NCBI RefSeq assembly: GCF_050596425.1
Contig: NZ_CP192292.1
Location: 2,604,001-2,668,000, forward strand
Reading direction: 5' to 3'
Source: G963665925 sp050596425
Lineage (GTDB): Bacteria > Bacillota > Clostridia > Peptostreptococcales > Acidaminobacteraceae
DNA: 64,000 nt
Shown: piece by piece, positions 26,742 to 36,322 of the stretch
Layout of the letters: every line of letters begins with the position of its first letter
Position numbering within the stretch: the first letter of the stretch is position 1
Notes under the pieces: model-generated
Databases searched by the model: none
Told to the model about the DNA's origin: nothing
The model's input: only the letters and a program-made list of their open reading frames with translations
Translations under genes and position numbers: made by a program

Positions 26742-27601
26742 TAGACCAACTCCCTGCCGGTAAGCTGAATAAAGACTTCTTCAAGACTTGCCTCTTGTGA
26801 GTGAATTTTCACAAGATTATCCCTTCTGATAATTTCATGAAGTTTTTCCTTGTCATCCTTATCCTTCATAGATAGGATTTCATTTTGACTCTTCTCACCC
26901 TTGTCTGATTTATAAGTTACAGCCAAACTGTCAGAGCCGTACCTTAATTTGAGGTTTTCAGGTGTATCAACTAGAATAATCTTACCTTCATTGATAAAGG
27001 CGACCCGGTCACACAATTCGTCTGCTATGTTCATGTTATGAGTCGTTAAGAATATGGTTGTGCCCTGGTCTCTTTTCTCTTTTATAATTGTTTTGATTCG
27101 TGAAGCTGTTTCTGGATCTAGTCCTGAAGTGGGTTCATCCAGAAACCATATTTTAGGATTATTCAACATAGATCGTGCAAAAACCAGTCTTTGCAACATC
27201 CCTTTTGAATATTTTGAAGCCTTTTTATCAGCTGCCTTTTCAAGACCTACCATACGAAGCAGTTTCATAGGATCTTGTGTTTGTACACCAAACATCGTGC
27301 TGTAAAATCTCAAGTTCTCAAGACCAGTCAAATTTCTATACACATTCCCATATTCAAAACATACGCCAATCAGGTTAAAGAAGCTGTTATCCAGTTTAGA
27401 TATACTTCTACCATCAATTGAGACATCACCTTTTTGCAGTTCCAATAGGCCAAATAAAACACTTTGTGTTGTTGATTTGCCTGCACCACTTGGTCCAAGA
27501 AACCCAAATATTTCTCCCTCTTTCACTTCAAAGTTCATATTCTCTATTGCGTAATTGTTGTCGTTTGAATATGAATGATACAGTCCTTTGACTTCTAACA
27601 T
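26741..27601 (-). CDS. ABC transporter ATP-binding protein
   Basis: 286 residues from MLEVKGLYHSY, with AAGGAGTG upstream. Walker A GPSGAGKSTT, signature YSKGMLQRL (in place of LSGGQ), Walker B IWFLDEP and switch His in TTHNM. The C-terminal extension with EASLEEVFIQLTGREL is typical of drug-type ABC-2 ATPases. It powers the two permeases encoded downstream. It is separated from the TetR gene by four bases, so the regulator and exporter form one operon. Confidence 0.93.
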   Translation of the reverse strand: MLEVKGLYHSYSNDNNYAIENMNFEVKEGEIFGFLGPSGAGKSTTQSVLFGLLELQKGDVSIDGRSISKLDNSFFNLIGVCFEYGNVYRNLTGLENLRFYSTMFGVQTQDPMKLLRMVGLEKAADKKASKYSKGMLQRLVFARSMLNNPKIWFLDEPTSGLDPETASRIKTIIKEKRDQGTTIFLTTHNMNIADELCDRVAFINEGKIILVDTPENLKLRYGSDSLAVTYKSDKGEKSQNEILSMKDKDDKEKLHEIIRRDNLVKIHSQEASLEEVFIQLTGRELV

Positions 27602-27605
27602 GCCA

Positions 27606-28223
27606 TCACTCCTTGACTTCGATACCATTTCTTAATAAGTTCAGCATCTCTTTAATGAGCGTCATGGCGTTTTCATCATTGGCACCGCTCATAATATAAT
27701 ACTCATTAAGATTAACGCTGAATGTCGTTATTAAGTAAGAAATCATTGATATATTGATTTCTGGATTGATTGATCCTTGCTTCATACCATGCATTAACAA
27801 TCCTTCTATAAACTCATTGCTCTTTTTAAGGCTGTCACCAAGTATTTCTTCTCTAAAAGCACGATCTCCACCCTTGACAAGATCGTCTCCTATTTTGGAC
27901 AACTTGGTATACTTTTTTGAAAACTCAATACCAGTGATATAGAAGGCTTCTAAAATATCGAAAAACTCTGCGCCTTGCATTTCGCTTAATTTCGATGTCA
28001 GATAAGACATTTTCAACATTCCAGAAAGATCTACAATATGTTTATAGAGGTCTTTTTTGTCATTGAAATACTGATAAAAGCTCCCTTTTGCTATTCCCAC
28101 ACTGCTAATGATTCTATTAATGCTTGCATCGCGAAAGGTATATGTAGCGAATTCTTCAATTGCTGCATTTTCAATTCTTTCACGTTTTTCATTTGGTAAA
28201 TTCAAAAATGTTTTCTTCGGCAT
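27606..28223 (-). CDS. TetR/AcrR family regulator of the ABC exporter
   Basis: 205 residues. The N-terminal helix-turn-helix reads ASINRIISSVGIAKGSFYQYF, the classical TetR signature, followed by the ligand-binding helical domain. It is the first gene of the exporter operon. A perfect 14-base palindrome lies 23 bases before its ATG, so it very likely represses its own operon and is released by an exporter substrate (inference). Confidence 0.93.
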   Translation of the reverse strand: MPKKTFLNLPNEKRERIENAAIEEFATYTFRDASINRIISSVGIAKGSFYQYFNDKKDLYKHIVDLSGMLKMSYLTSKLSEMQGAEFFDILEAFYITGIEFSKKYTKLSKIGDDLVKGGDRAFREEILGDSLKKSNEFIEGLLMHGMKQGSINPEINISMISYLITTFSVNLNEYYIMSGANDENAMTLIKEMLNLLRNGIEVKE

Positions 28224-28246
28224 TTTGACTCCTTCTCAACTCAACA

Positions 28247-28260
28247 TGACCTCGAGGTCA
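28247..28260. promoter_or_regulatory. Palindromic operator for the TetR regulator
   Basis: TGACCTCGAGGTCA is a perfect 14-base palindrome in the promoter region of the TetR-exporter operon. Confidence 0.65.
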
Positions 28261-28624
28261 CATTTCCCTTAATCAAAGAATACCGTGAATTTTCTAACAA
28301 ATCAACTCATTTTTTATTAAATTGCTCTTTGGTAAATTTTTCGATTTAATTTGACACATCTCAAACCTTTTAGTCTCAATAGCTTGAAATAGATTTCCAT
28401 TTTCGAAATTAATTTTGTTACATTTTTTTAACACACTTAAAAAGTTATATATTGTATACTCTAATGTATTTCATTTATTCTCTTTCGTGTTCTAAACGAC
28501 TTACACCATTGGAAACACAGGTTTTAACGGTTCGTACCTAGACTGCACTTTTTTACATAATCGGACTTTAAAATCTCATGTTTCACACATTTTGTGCAAT
28601 TATAGATCTATTTTACCGAAATGA

Positions 28625-28773
28625 ATGGTATTTTATATACACATGGTAATGGTAATTTTAAAGACTCAGTTTTACGTTTTACCATACCAAAGATGATGTT
28701 TGTTAATATTTAATAATTTTTATTCTATAAATATAGATCTTTAGTTGACTGACCATAACGCGTATGGTATATT
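28625..28773 (+). promoter_or_regulatory. Promoter with ACCAT/ATGGT half-sites for the discoidin-domain gene
   Basis: TTGACT (28745-28750), 17 bases, TATATT (28768-28773). The spacer contains the inverted repeat ACCATA-N5-TATGGT (28752-28768). The same half-sites recur upstream (TGGTAATGGTAA at 28644, TTACCATACCA at 28679). This suggests one regulator bound at several sites. The preceding stretch 28262-28624 is AT-rich and holds nothing else I can support. Confidence 0.5.
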
Positions 28774-28824
28774 TTGAATTGCGCGCATAACTATTCACTT
28801 TTTTTACATTTACAGGGAGGTTTT

Positions 28825-29874
28825 ATGTTAAAATTTCGTTTCAAACCCATTATTACAATCTTAATACTTATACTTGCTATTGGAAGTAGCACACTTTCTT
28901 TCGCATCTATAGAATATCAAGATGATTTATGTACAAATTCATCACGCATCACCGCATCATCAACATATGCAGGTAGAACACCTGATAGGACAATAGATGA
29001 TAACTTCACAGGGTCACGCGATATTACATCATGGCATTCAGGTAAATTGTCATCCACTTCACCAATATGGATTATGTATGATTTTGGGGATAATAGTCCT
29101 GTTATTCAGAAATACACAATCACACCTGGCTATTATCCATCACATTCACCAAGTGAATTTACATTTCAAGGTAGTAATGACTTAGAGAACTGGTCTGTTC
29201 TTGATGCTCATAGTGGGTATGATTTTGAAGGTTTTGGCATAACTGAAAGTTTTACATTTCAAAATAAAGATGCTTTTCGTTATTACAGGATTCATGTCAC
29301 AGGCGTAAACAGTCATACTCAAATATTACTTAATGAAATCGAAATGATGGAAGCGGCGCCTGCTCCAGAAGCCCCTAATGCGCCATCAGGTCTAAATGCA
29401 ACAATTAAAGGTGATGATATTCACTTAACTTGGAACAATCTTGATACTGCGGAACACTATACAGTTTATCGATCAACTACAAGTGGTGGAGCCATCACTG
29501 TTCTAGGCAGCAATATTACAACGAACTCTTTTACAGATACTACTGTGGAAAAAGGTACAAAATACTACTACTATATAACTGCTCATGGAGAAGGGCTTGA
29601 AAGTCCAGCATCCAGTACTGTATCAGAAATAATTCCTGAACCAGTGCTCGATAATACTGTTCTAACTCTAATTCTTGAGGATAGCTTAATAAAAAGCTAT
29701 GAAATGAATGCAAATGAACTTGATGATTTTCTTGATTGGTATTCTGATGCAATGAAAGGAAACGATCTGCCTTACTTTAAGTTTGATAAGACAAATATAG
29801 TTGGACCATTTAAATCAGGTTCAGAGTTTATTATCTTCGATAAGATCGTTTATTTCGATATAACACAGTATTAA
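28825..29874 (+). CDS. Secreted protein with discoidin (F5/8C, CBM32-like) and fibronectin III domains
   Basis: 349 residues from MLKFRFKPI, after AGGGAGG. The longer frame from 28774 begins within the upstream DNA just after the -10 box and lacks a ribosome site. The order is signal peptide (1 to about 30, FAS at the cleavage region), F5/8 type C domain (about 35-172, with TITPGYYPSHSPSEFTFQGS and YYRIHVTG), a proline/alanine linker, an FN3 domain (about 180-275, APSGLNATIKGDDIHLTWNN) and a 70-residue C-terminal domain of unknown type ending FDKIVYFDITQY. No catalytic domain or cell-wall anchor is seen. It probably binds glycans or surfaces. It is isolated, on the opposite strand to its neighbours, in an AT-rich stretch. 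Confidence 0.8.
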   Translation: MLKFRFKPIITILILILAIGSSTLSFASIEYQDDLCTNSSRITASSTYAGRTPDRTIDDNFTGSRDITSWHSGKLSSTSPIWIMYDFGDNSPVIQKYTITPGYYPSHSPSEFTFQGSNDLENWSVLDAHSGYDFEGFGITESFTFQNKDAFRYYRIHVTGVNSHTQILLNEIEMMEAAPAPEAPNAPSGLNATIKGDDIHLTWNNLDTAEHYTVYRSTTSGGAITVLGSNITTNSFTDTTVEKGTKYYYYITAHGEGLESPASSTVSEIIPEPVLDNTVLTLILEDSLIKSYEMNANELDDFLDWYSDAMKGNDLPYFKFDKTNIVGPFKSGSEFIIFDKIVYFDITQY

Positions 29875-29932
29875 GTTATCCAGAATTAAATAATGAACAT
29901 CTTTTTTATTAAATATAAAGGTCTGCATCAAA

Positions 29933-29978
29933 AAAGAACGTCCAGATCAATCCCAACAGATTGACCTGGACGTTCTTT
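29933..29978. terminator. Bidirectional terminator between the discoidin gene and ptsI
   Basis: A 20-base stem AAAAGAACGTCCAG.TCAATC paired with its complement, flanked by A and T runs on both sides. It can serve both converging genes. Confidence 0.9.
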
Positions 29979-30086
29979 TCTATTAAGCGCCATACATATT
30001 CTCATTCATGCTTTGAAACCTACTATTATATAAGTAGGACTCAAAAGGCTAATAAGGTGCCTTCATAATATTTGCTTAAAAAACAC

Positions 30087-31805
30087 CTAACGTGGAAAAT
30101 TCTTTTTCATATAAGACTCCACTTCTTCAGAGGTTGCTAGGGAAAGCACTGTGTCTAGATGATCCTTCACACTGTCTGTGTCTATTTCTAAGGCGCGCTT
30201 TCGTGCTTTTAGTATATTGGCCGGACTCATGCTAAATTCATCAAGCTCCATACCTAAAAGTAGCGGCATTAAATCTAGATCTCCTGCCACGGATCCACAC
30301 ATGCCAACCCATATACCCGCTTTGTGGCCATTTTCGATCGTCATCTTGATCAACCTTAGAACCGCAGGGTGATAGGCCGTATAAAGGTCAGCAATGGATT
30401 CATTCATCCTATCAACAGCAATGGTATACTGAATTAAATCGTTTGTACCAATGCTGAAAAAATCCACTTCTTTTGCTAGAAGATCTGATGCAATGGCGGC
30501 AGCTGGAATTTCTATCATAATACCAAGGGGCACACTATCATTAAAGGGGAAGCCTTCTGCCTGTAAATCTGCCTTAACCCCCTCAATAATTTCCTTGACC
30601 GCTCTGACTTCATGAACAGAGGAAATCATAGGCAACATGATTTTTAAGTTTCCATACAGGCCTGCACGAAGTAGAGCGCGCATTTGAATTTTAAAAATCT
30701 GCGGTTCATTTATACAGTAACGGACAGCGCGGTAACCAAGAAATGGGTTCATCTCTTTGGGCATATTTAAGTAAGAAACTTCTTTATCTCCCCCAATATC
30801 CATTGTGCGTATAATCACCGGTTTGTCATTCATACCTTCCAAAACGCTTCTATATGCTTTAAATTGATCTTCTTCACTCGGCGCGCTATTCCTATCCATA
30901 AACAGAAATTCACTTCTAAAAAGACCAATACCTTCGGCATCATTTTCAATCACTCGTTTTAAATCATCTGGTGATGCAATATTGGCTGCAAGTTCCACCT
31001 GTCGTTCATTCTTGGTATAGGTGCTTTGTCCAATCAAAGACTTTAAGGACTCCTTTTCAGCAGAAAGCTCTTTAACAAGCCTCTTTGCACATGCTCTTTC
31101 TTTGGCATCTGGGTTGAGTATAAGGGACCCTTCTTGACCATTAATAATGGCATCCGCCTGATTCGTTAGACTTTCAAAGTTATTCATTCCTATACCCATA
31201 ACTGCTGGTATGCCTAGAGTTCTTGCAATTATTGCACTATGGGAAGTCTTACCTCCAATGGCTGTAACAATTCCACTTATGTTTTCAGGCTTTAGTTGAG
31301 CCGTGTCAGAAGGTGTCAAGTCTTGCGCCACAACTATGGTTCCTTTGGGGGCTTGACTAAGATCTGTGGCTTCTTGTCCCCTTAGGTTTCTAATGATTCT
31401 TCGGGCCACATCACGAATATCGTGTGCTCTTTCCCTAAAATACTCATTGTCCATTTGCTCAAACATTTGTGCCATAGCCTCAGCTGACACGTGAACAGAA
31501 TACTGAGCTTCATATTTCTTCGCTTCAATCTTGGCCTCAATGTCTTTGATCCACTCAGGATCTTTTAAAATCATTATATGTGCCTGAAAAATTTGGGCTT
31601 TTTCCTCACCTAGTTTTTCTAGTTTTTCACTATAAATAGCTTGTAATTCTACTAAGGACTTATAGATGGCGTCACTCAGTTTATTAAGTTCCACCTTCAC
31701 ATTATCTACAAAAGCTTCTTGTGGCTGAACTTCTGGTTTCAGAAGGAGCAAACGTCCTATTCCAAGCCCCTCTGAAACACCCAGTCCTTTTATAACAACA
31801 CTCAC
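30087..31805 (-). CDS. ptsI: PTS enzyme I (phosphoenolpyruvate-protein phosphotransferase)
   Basis: 572 residues. It transfers phosphate from PEP to HPr. The phospho-His domain carries His189 in GGKTSHSAIIART. The PEP-binding barrel has GIGLFRSEFLFMDR, MVRxMDIGGDK-like IIRTMDIGGDKE, and the active-site Cys in GMCGSVAGD. The GTG start overlaps the ptsH stop (TAGTG). It is the last gene of the GlcNAc PTS operon, so the general PTS proteins are encoded here together with a specific sugar system. Confidence 0.97.
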   Translation of the reverse strand: MSVVIKGLGVSEGLGIGRLLLLKPEVQPQEAFVDNVKVELNKLSDAIYKSLVELQAIYSEKLEKLGEEKAQIFQAHIMILKDPEWIKDIEAKIEAKKYEAQYSVHVSAEAMAQMFEQMDNEYFRERAHDIRDVARRIIRNLRGQEATDLSQAPKGTIVVAQDLTPSDTAQLKPENISGIVTAIGGKTSHSAIIARTLGIPAVMGIGMNNFESLTNQADAIINGQEGSLILNPDAKERACAKRLVKELSAEKESLKSLIGQSTYTKNERQVELAANIASPDDLKRVIENDAEGIGLFRSEFLFMDRNSAPSEEDQFKAYRSVLEGMNDKPVIIRTMDIGGDKEVSYLNMPKEMNPFLGYRAVRYCINEPQIFKIQMRALLRAGLYGNLKIMLPMISSVHEVRAVKEIIEGVKADLQAEGFPFNDSVPLGIMIEIPAAAIASDLLAKEVDFFSIGTNDLIQYTIAVDRMNESIADLYTAYHPAVLRLIKMTIENGHKAGIWVGMCGSVAGDLDLMPLLLGMELDEFSMSPANILKARKRALEIDTDSVKDHLDTVLSLATSEEVESYMKKNFPR

Positions 31806-32059
31806 TAGGCTTCGACCCCTTCAATAATTGACTTTAATTCTGTTTCAATGGCTTGAGAATTGTCGCCCTGTGCTTCAATGGTGATTGTGTCGCCTTCCAT
31901 AAGACCCATTCCCATAACATTCATAATCGATTTAGCATTCACCCTTGTGGTGTCTTTAATAAGAAAAACTTCACCGGTGAATTTTGTTGCAGCATTGACA
32001 ACAAGACTTGCAGGTCTTGCATGCAATCCGTTCTTACTTTTAATAGTCACTTGTGTCAT
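31805..32059 (-). CDS. ptsH: PTS phosphocarrier protein HPr
   Basis: 84 residues. The active His15 lies in NGLHARPAS, and the regulatory Ser46 region reads NAKSIMNVMGM, the site phosphorylated by HPr kinase in Firmicutes. It hands phosphate from enzyme I to IIA. It overlaps ptsI by one base. Confidence 0.97.
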   Translation of the reverse strand: MTQVTIKSKNGLHARPASLVVNAATKFTGEVFLIKDTTRVNAKSIMNVMGMGLMEGDTITIEAQGDNSQAIETELKSIIEGVEA

Positions 32060-32159
32060 ATGATTTCATCCTTCCTAGTCTCAATAAACAATCCCTATAT
32101 ATGATAAGAGCTTAGCAGTTCATTTTTTCCAACGCTTATACAAGCATTTATATTTTACT

Positions 32160-32630
32160 TTAAGTCAAATGAATAAGGGCCGCTTCCATATTTGATCTTC
32201 CAAGTTTTACATCAATGGACTTAACCTTATCCGGTGTTGTTATAACGACCGGTGTTATGGATGATTTATCATGTGCCTTTAGAATATCAAGATCCACTTG
32301 AATAATTGTATCGCCTTCTTCTACTTCATCCCCTACCTGTGCCATACGAGTGAAGCCTTCACCTTTTAGCTCAACCGTGTCAATCCCGATGTGAACCAGT
32401 ATTTCAAGGCCTTCATCAGTTACAAGTCCAAATGCGTGATTCGTCGGAAAAATTTGTGCAATTTTCCCTTTGCAAGGCGCCTTTACAAGGCCATTTGATG
32501 GCTTTACTGCAAACCCATCACCAACCATTTTTTGAGAGAAGACAGCATCAGGCACATTGGAAATATCAATAATTTCTCCTTCTAGAGGTGATTTCAAAGT
32601 CAATGTCTTCTTCTTAAAAATTCCAAACAT
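32160..32630 (-). CDS. crr: PTS glucose-family IIA protein
   Basis: 156 residues from MFGIFKKK, with AAAGGAAAC upstream. It is a stand-alone IIA-Glc: phosphorylatable His80 in ILVHIGIDTVELKGEGF and partner His65 in PTNHAFG. It supplies phosphate to the IICB of the neighbouring nagE-like gene, which lacks a IIA domain. A gap of 156 bases separates it from nagB and one of 100 bases from ptsH. Confidence 0.95.
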   Translation of the reverse strand: MFGIFKKKTLTLKSPLEGEIIDISNVPDAVFSQKMVGDGFAVKPSNGLVKAPCKGKIAQIFPTNHAFGLVTDEGLEILVHIGIDTVELKGEGFTRMAQVGDEVEEGDTIIQVDLDILKAHDKSSITPVVITTPDKVKSIDVKLGRSNMEAALIHLT

Positions 32631-32786
32631 AATTGTTTCCTTTCTTATTTTCAGATCATATTCATATACCAACTGAACACATAAATTTCATTCATTTCAC
32701 TTGTCTTTTATCGATGTGACTCAAAGAACACGTATATAAGGCCTTCTATATACATCAGAACTTTAACCACACACTTTCTATAAACA

Positions 32787-33518
32787 TTAATAATCAATTT
32801 TAGAAGCAGCAGCCTCATCAACAATCACTGTGACATTTGGGTGAAGTTGAAGCACAGAAGCCGGCAACTCAGGGGTGATTTTACCATTCACCATCCCTGC
32901 CACTGCATCAGCCTTTTCTCGACCAGACGCGAGGAGAATAATCCCTCTTGATTGCATAATTGTCTTTATGCCCATGCTGATTGCTGTCTTTGGCACATCA
33001 TCAATATGATTGAAAAATCTTGCATTGTCACTAATGGTTTGCTCATCAAGCTGAACCACATGGGTGACCGCTTCAAACTTTATATCTGGCTCATTAAATC
33101 CGATATGTCCGTTACGACCAATGCCCAGTATTTGAAGATCTATGCCACCTGCATTTGCAATAAGTTCTTCATAGCGTAGGCATTCCGCTTCATGATCAGA
33201 TGCCATACCAGAAGGAATATAGTGATTTCCTTCTTTTATATTGATATAACGGAATAGATTCTCCTTCATAAATCTAGCATAACTTTGCTCGTGATCAGGA
33301 TCTATATTCAAGTACTCATCCAGGTTAAAAGACGTTACGTTTTCAAAATCAATCATGCCTTCATTATAAAACCTCACAAGTTCTTTATAGAGTCCCACTG
33401 GTGTCGATCCTGTTGCAAGACCTAAAACACTATTGGGGTTTTGAAGAATCTGCCCTACAAATAGATGGGCTGCCTTTTTACTCATTTCACTGTAATCTTT
33501 TACTTTAATTATATTCAT
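32787..33518 (-). CDS. nagB: Glucosamine-6-phosphate deaminase
   Basis: 243 residues. It converts glucosamine-6-phosphate to fructose-6-phosphate and ammonia. LATGSTPVGLYKEL binds the phosphate, FNLDEY holds the catalytic Asp, and GIGRNGHIGFNEP is the conserved active-site loop. It is the short Firmicutes form without the allosteric C-terminal extension of the E. coli enzyme. The ATG overlaps the nagA stop codon by four bases. AGGAGG upstream. Confidence 0.97.
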   Translation of the reverse strand: MNIIKVKDYSEMSKKAAHLFVGQILQNPNSVLGLATGSTPVGLYKELVRFYNEGMIDFENVTSFNLDEYLNIDPDHEQSYARFMKENLFRYINIKEGNHYIPSGMASDHEAECLRYEELIANAGGIDLQILGIGRNGHIGFNEPDIKFEAVTHVVQLDEQTISDNARFFNHIDDVPKTAISMGIKTIMQSRGIILLASGREKADAVAGMVNGKITPELPASVLQLHPNVTVIVDEAAASKIDY

Positions 33519-34753
33519 GATTTGCCTCCTGTGTACTTACGGATGCCCTTTATAATAACTTCATCAACACGCAAGTCATTTGACAGGAGTATCAGATTCG
33601 CATCCTTGCCTTTATCAATACTGCCCATTCGTTTCTCAAGTCCAAGCCGTCTTGCTGGATTGAGGCTGAGCATGTTTACTATTTCACTTAGTGTGAAGCT
33701 CGAATTCTCTTTTACATTCAGTAGCGCTTTATCCATTCTATGAACACTTCCTGCCAAAGTGCCATCTTCCAGTCTTGGTGCACCATCTTTCACAATGACC
33801 TTTTGACCGCCTAAATCATAAGTGCCTTCTTCTAAGAAGCTAGCTCTCATAGCATCGGTTATAAAAATGACCTTGTCTTTAGACTTCATATTCACAAACG
33901 CTTCAATGAAACCTTTATGAACATGTATGCCATCTGTTATAAGCTCAGATGTGAAAGGCTTTGCAAATGTTGCTCCAACTGCACCAGGATTCCTATGGTG
34001 AAGGCCTGTCATTGCATTAAAACAGTGGGTCACATGTTCTACGCCTGCATCATATGCGTCACAAGCTGTTTCAAAGTCACATCCTGTGTGGCCCATACTT
34101 AGAACAATACCCTCTTTTTTCATTGCCTTAATAAAGGCAAAATTTTCATCCATCTCAGGTGCCAGAGTGATTATTTTAATAATATCTAAATAGGGTCTTA
34201 TCCACTTGCTTGTTGGTTTTTGGATATTCTTTGCATCTTGCGCCCCCTTATAGTCTGGGCTTATAAAAGGACCTTCCAGATGGACACCTAAAATCTCTGC
34301 ACCATACTCTTGGGAAGTGGCTGTTTCCTCTTGCATTGCACTTTTTAAAATATCAAGAGATTTTACGATTTGTGACTGATCCATGGTCATCGTTGTCGCT
34401 AGAAAGCCTGTCGTTCCCGATTGAATCAGACATTTAGATATATTTTGAAGCGATGTTAAACTTCCATCCATAACATCGGCTCCACCAGCACCATGAACGT
34501 GGATGTCGATAAATCCCGGACTCACATAGCCCTTATGATCAATAATATTTATGACAATATTGTCTTGTCTTTTCTCAATCCATTCATGAAATTCTTCTTC
34601 GGGTAGAATGTTATATATAGTCTCTGAAAAGACGACCACATGGTTGGCTAAAACCTTGTCCTTGAGTATTATTTTTGAGCCTCTAACCGCTAAAAAATGG
34701 GCTTTTTTTTCTATTGATGTGTTTGTTATCCTTTTGCACTGGGTTTCTTGCAT
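33515..34753 (-). CDS. nagA: N-acetylglucosamine-6-phosphate deacetylase
   Basis: 412 residues from MQETQCKRI, 6 bases after GGAGG. Metal-binding and catalytic signatures are present: IDIHVHGAGG, GVHLEGPFISP, SMGHTGCDFE, VTHCFNAMTGLHHRNPG and FITDAMRAS with the catalytic Asp. It yields glucosamine-6-phosphate for NagB. The N-terminus is some 20 residues longer than usual (MQETQCKRITNTSIEKKAH...), which may be a short extension or a later true start. Confidence 0.95.
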   Translation of the reverse strand: MQETQCKRITNTSIEKKAHFLAVRGSKIILKDKVLANHVVVFSETIYNILPEEEFHEWIEKRQDNIVINIIDHKGYVSPGFIDIHVHGAGGADVMDGSLTSLQNISKCLIQSGTTGFLATTMTMDQSQIVKSLDILKSAMQEETATSQEYGAEILGVHLEGPFISPDYKGAQDAKNIQKPTSKWIRPYLDIIKIITLAPEMDENFAFIKAMKKEGIVLSMGHTGCDFETACDAYDAGVEHVTHCFNAMTGLHHRNPGAVGATFAKPFTSELITDGIHVHKGFIEAFVNMKSKDKVIFITDAMRASFLEEGTYDLGGQKVIVKDGAPRLEDGTLAGSVHRMDKALLNVKENSSFTLSEIVNMLSLNPARRLGLEKRMGSIDKGKDANLILLSNDLRVDEVIIKGIRKYTGGKS

Positions 34754-34769
34754 ATTAACCTCCAAATTG

Positions 34770-34810
34770 TTCTATCCAAAGGCGACACATACCTTCGTCT
34801 CTGGATAGAA
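34770..34810 (-). other. Stem-loop just upstream of nagA
   Basis: TTCTATCCA / TGGATAGAA (34770-34778, 34802-34810) with further pairing of GAC and GTC inside. The structure sits in the nagE-nagA gap, directly before the nagA ribosome site. It could be a processing or translation-control element. It lacks a T run, so it is not a simple terminator. Confidence 0.45.
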
Positions 34811-34864
34811 GAATCTGGAGAGGGTTTCCCCTCATCCAAATTCCCCATTATCATCTCAATGACT

Positions 34865-36265
34865 CTAACCGAGCATTTTTTTCATTTCTTCTGCAATAAG
34901 TTCAGCATGAGTACCAACAACAACCTGCATATTTTTGCTGTTCGGTTTGATCACACCAGCAGCTCCAAGCTTCTTAAGTGGACCGTCTTCAATATGAGAA
35001 TTGTCTTTTAGTGTCAGTCTTAGTCTTGTAATGCATGAATCCACTTCAACAATATTGTCATGACCACCGAGCAGATTAAAATACTCAATCGCTACAGAAG
35101 CCACACCCTTGTCAGCAATGGCATTGTCCACATCGTCAGAGATTTCTTCCATACGACCTGGTGTTTCAATGTTGAATTTCTCAATCATAAACTTAAAGAC
35201 AATGTAGTAAATCACAGAGAACACAAGACCCAGCGGAATAAGAAGAAGTCCATTGGTTGCAAGGTGCATATTTAAAACATAATCTATTAGGCCTGCCGAG
35301 AAACCAAATCCGTGTAGAATCCCAAGCAGTTGTGTTATTGCAAGGGCAGCCCCTGACATAATGGCATGTACAAGGTATAGACCCGGTGCAATATATACAA
35401 ATAGGAATTCAATTGGTTCTGTAATACCTGTAAGGAATGATGTGAATGCAATTGAAAACAGCATACCACCTACAGCTTTTCTGTTCTCTGGCTTAGCTGC
35501 TCTGTACATTGCAAAACATGCTGCCGGTAGACCAAACATCATAACTGGATACCAACCAGCCATATAAATACCTGCTGTTGGATCACCTGCAAAGTATCTC
35601 CAAAGGTCACCATTTACAACTTCTCCAGCCGCATTTGTAAATGAACCAAATGTGAACCAGAAAATTGAGTTCAGTACATGGTGAAGTCCAACTGGAATAA
35701 GAAGTCTATTACCAAATCCGAAGAAGAAAGTGCCTAGAGGTCCCGCTTGAATGGCTGCATTACCTATTGAGTCAATACCCGTTTGAATGGCTGGCCATAC
35801 ATATCCAAATAAAATACCCACACCTACGGCCACAAAGGATGTAATAATAGGAACAAATCGTTTTCCACCGAAGAATCCTAAGAACTCTGGCAGTTTAATA
35901 TCATGATACTTGTTATATAGGCTACCAGCAATAACACCCATGATCATACCGACCATAACACCAGTATTAATATCTGGATTAATCACTTCATACACATTTT
36001 TACACACGAGCACACCAATGGCGCCTGCTAGAGCTGCTGCACCATGGTTGCCTTTAGCTAGACCTAGTGCCACACCAATACCAAAGAGTAAGTATAAGTT
36101 GTCAAAAATACCAGCACCGGCCTTTAACATAATATCTGCCAGAAGGCCTTCAATTCCCGGTACGCCTGCACCCAATCTAAGAAGAATGGCTGCTGCTGGC
36201 ATGACAGCGATAGGTAGCATTAAAGCTTTACCTACTTTTTGCAGTTTCCCAAATACACTTTGCAT
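34865..36265 (-). CDS. nagE: PTS N-acetylglucosamine-type IICB component
   Basis: 466 residues. The IIC membrane domain (about 1-360) contains the glucose-family signature GITEPIEFLFVYIAPGLY and a conserved GLHHVLNSIFW. The IIB domain follows (about 385-466) with phospho-Cys411 in DSCITRLRL. No IIA domain is present, and crr in the same operon supplies it. The nagA and nagB genes right behind make N-acetylglucosamine the likely substrate. GGAGGGG precedes the ATG. Expression is probably controlled by the RAT/terminator at 36495-36560. Confidence 0.93.
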   Translation of the reverse strand: MQSVFGKLQKVGKALMLPIAVMPAAAILLRLGAGVPGIEGLLADIMLKAGAGIFDNLYLLFGIGVALGLAKGNHGAAALAGAIGVLVCKNVYEVINPDINTGVMVGMIMGVIAGSLYNKYHDIKLPEFLGFFGGKRFVPIITSFVAVGVGILFGYVWPAIQTGIDSIGNAAIQAGPLGTFFFGFGNRLLIPVGLHHVLNSIFWFTFGSFTNAAGEVVNGDLWRYFAGDPTAGIYMAGWYPVMMFGLPAACFAMYRAAKPENRKAVGGMLFSIAFTSFLTGITEPIEFLFVYIAPGLYLVHAIMSGAALAITQLLGILHGFGFSAGLIDYVLNMHLATNGLLLIPLGLVFSVIYYIVFKFMIEKFNIETPGRMEEISDDVDNAIADKGVASVAIEYFNLLGGHDNIVEVDSCITRLRLTLKDNSHIEDGPLKKLGAAGVIKPNSKNMQVVVGTHAELIAEEMKKMLG

Positions 36266-36322
36266 AAATTTCCCCTCCTAAGAGCTCATAAAATAACTTG
36301 AATAAAATAGTATTGCTGTCCC

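Noticed and set aside
34770..34810. Terminator between nagE and nagA
   Set aside because: No T run follows, and nagA must be co-expressed; better seen as an internal mRNA stem.
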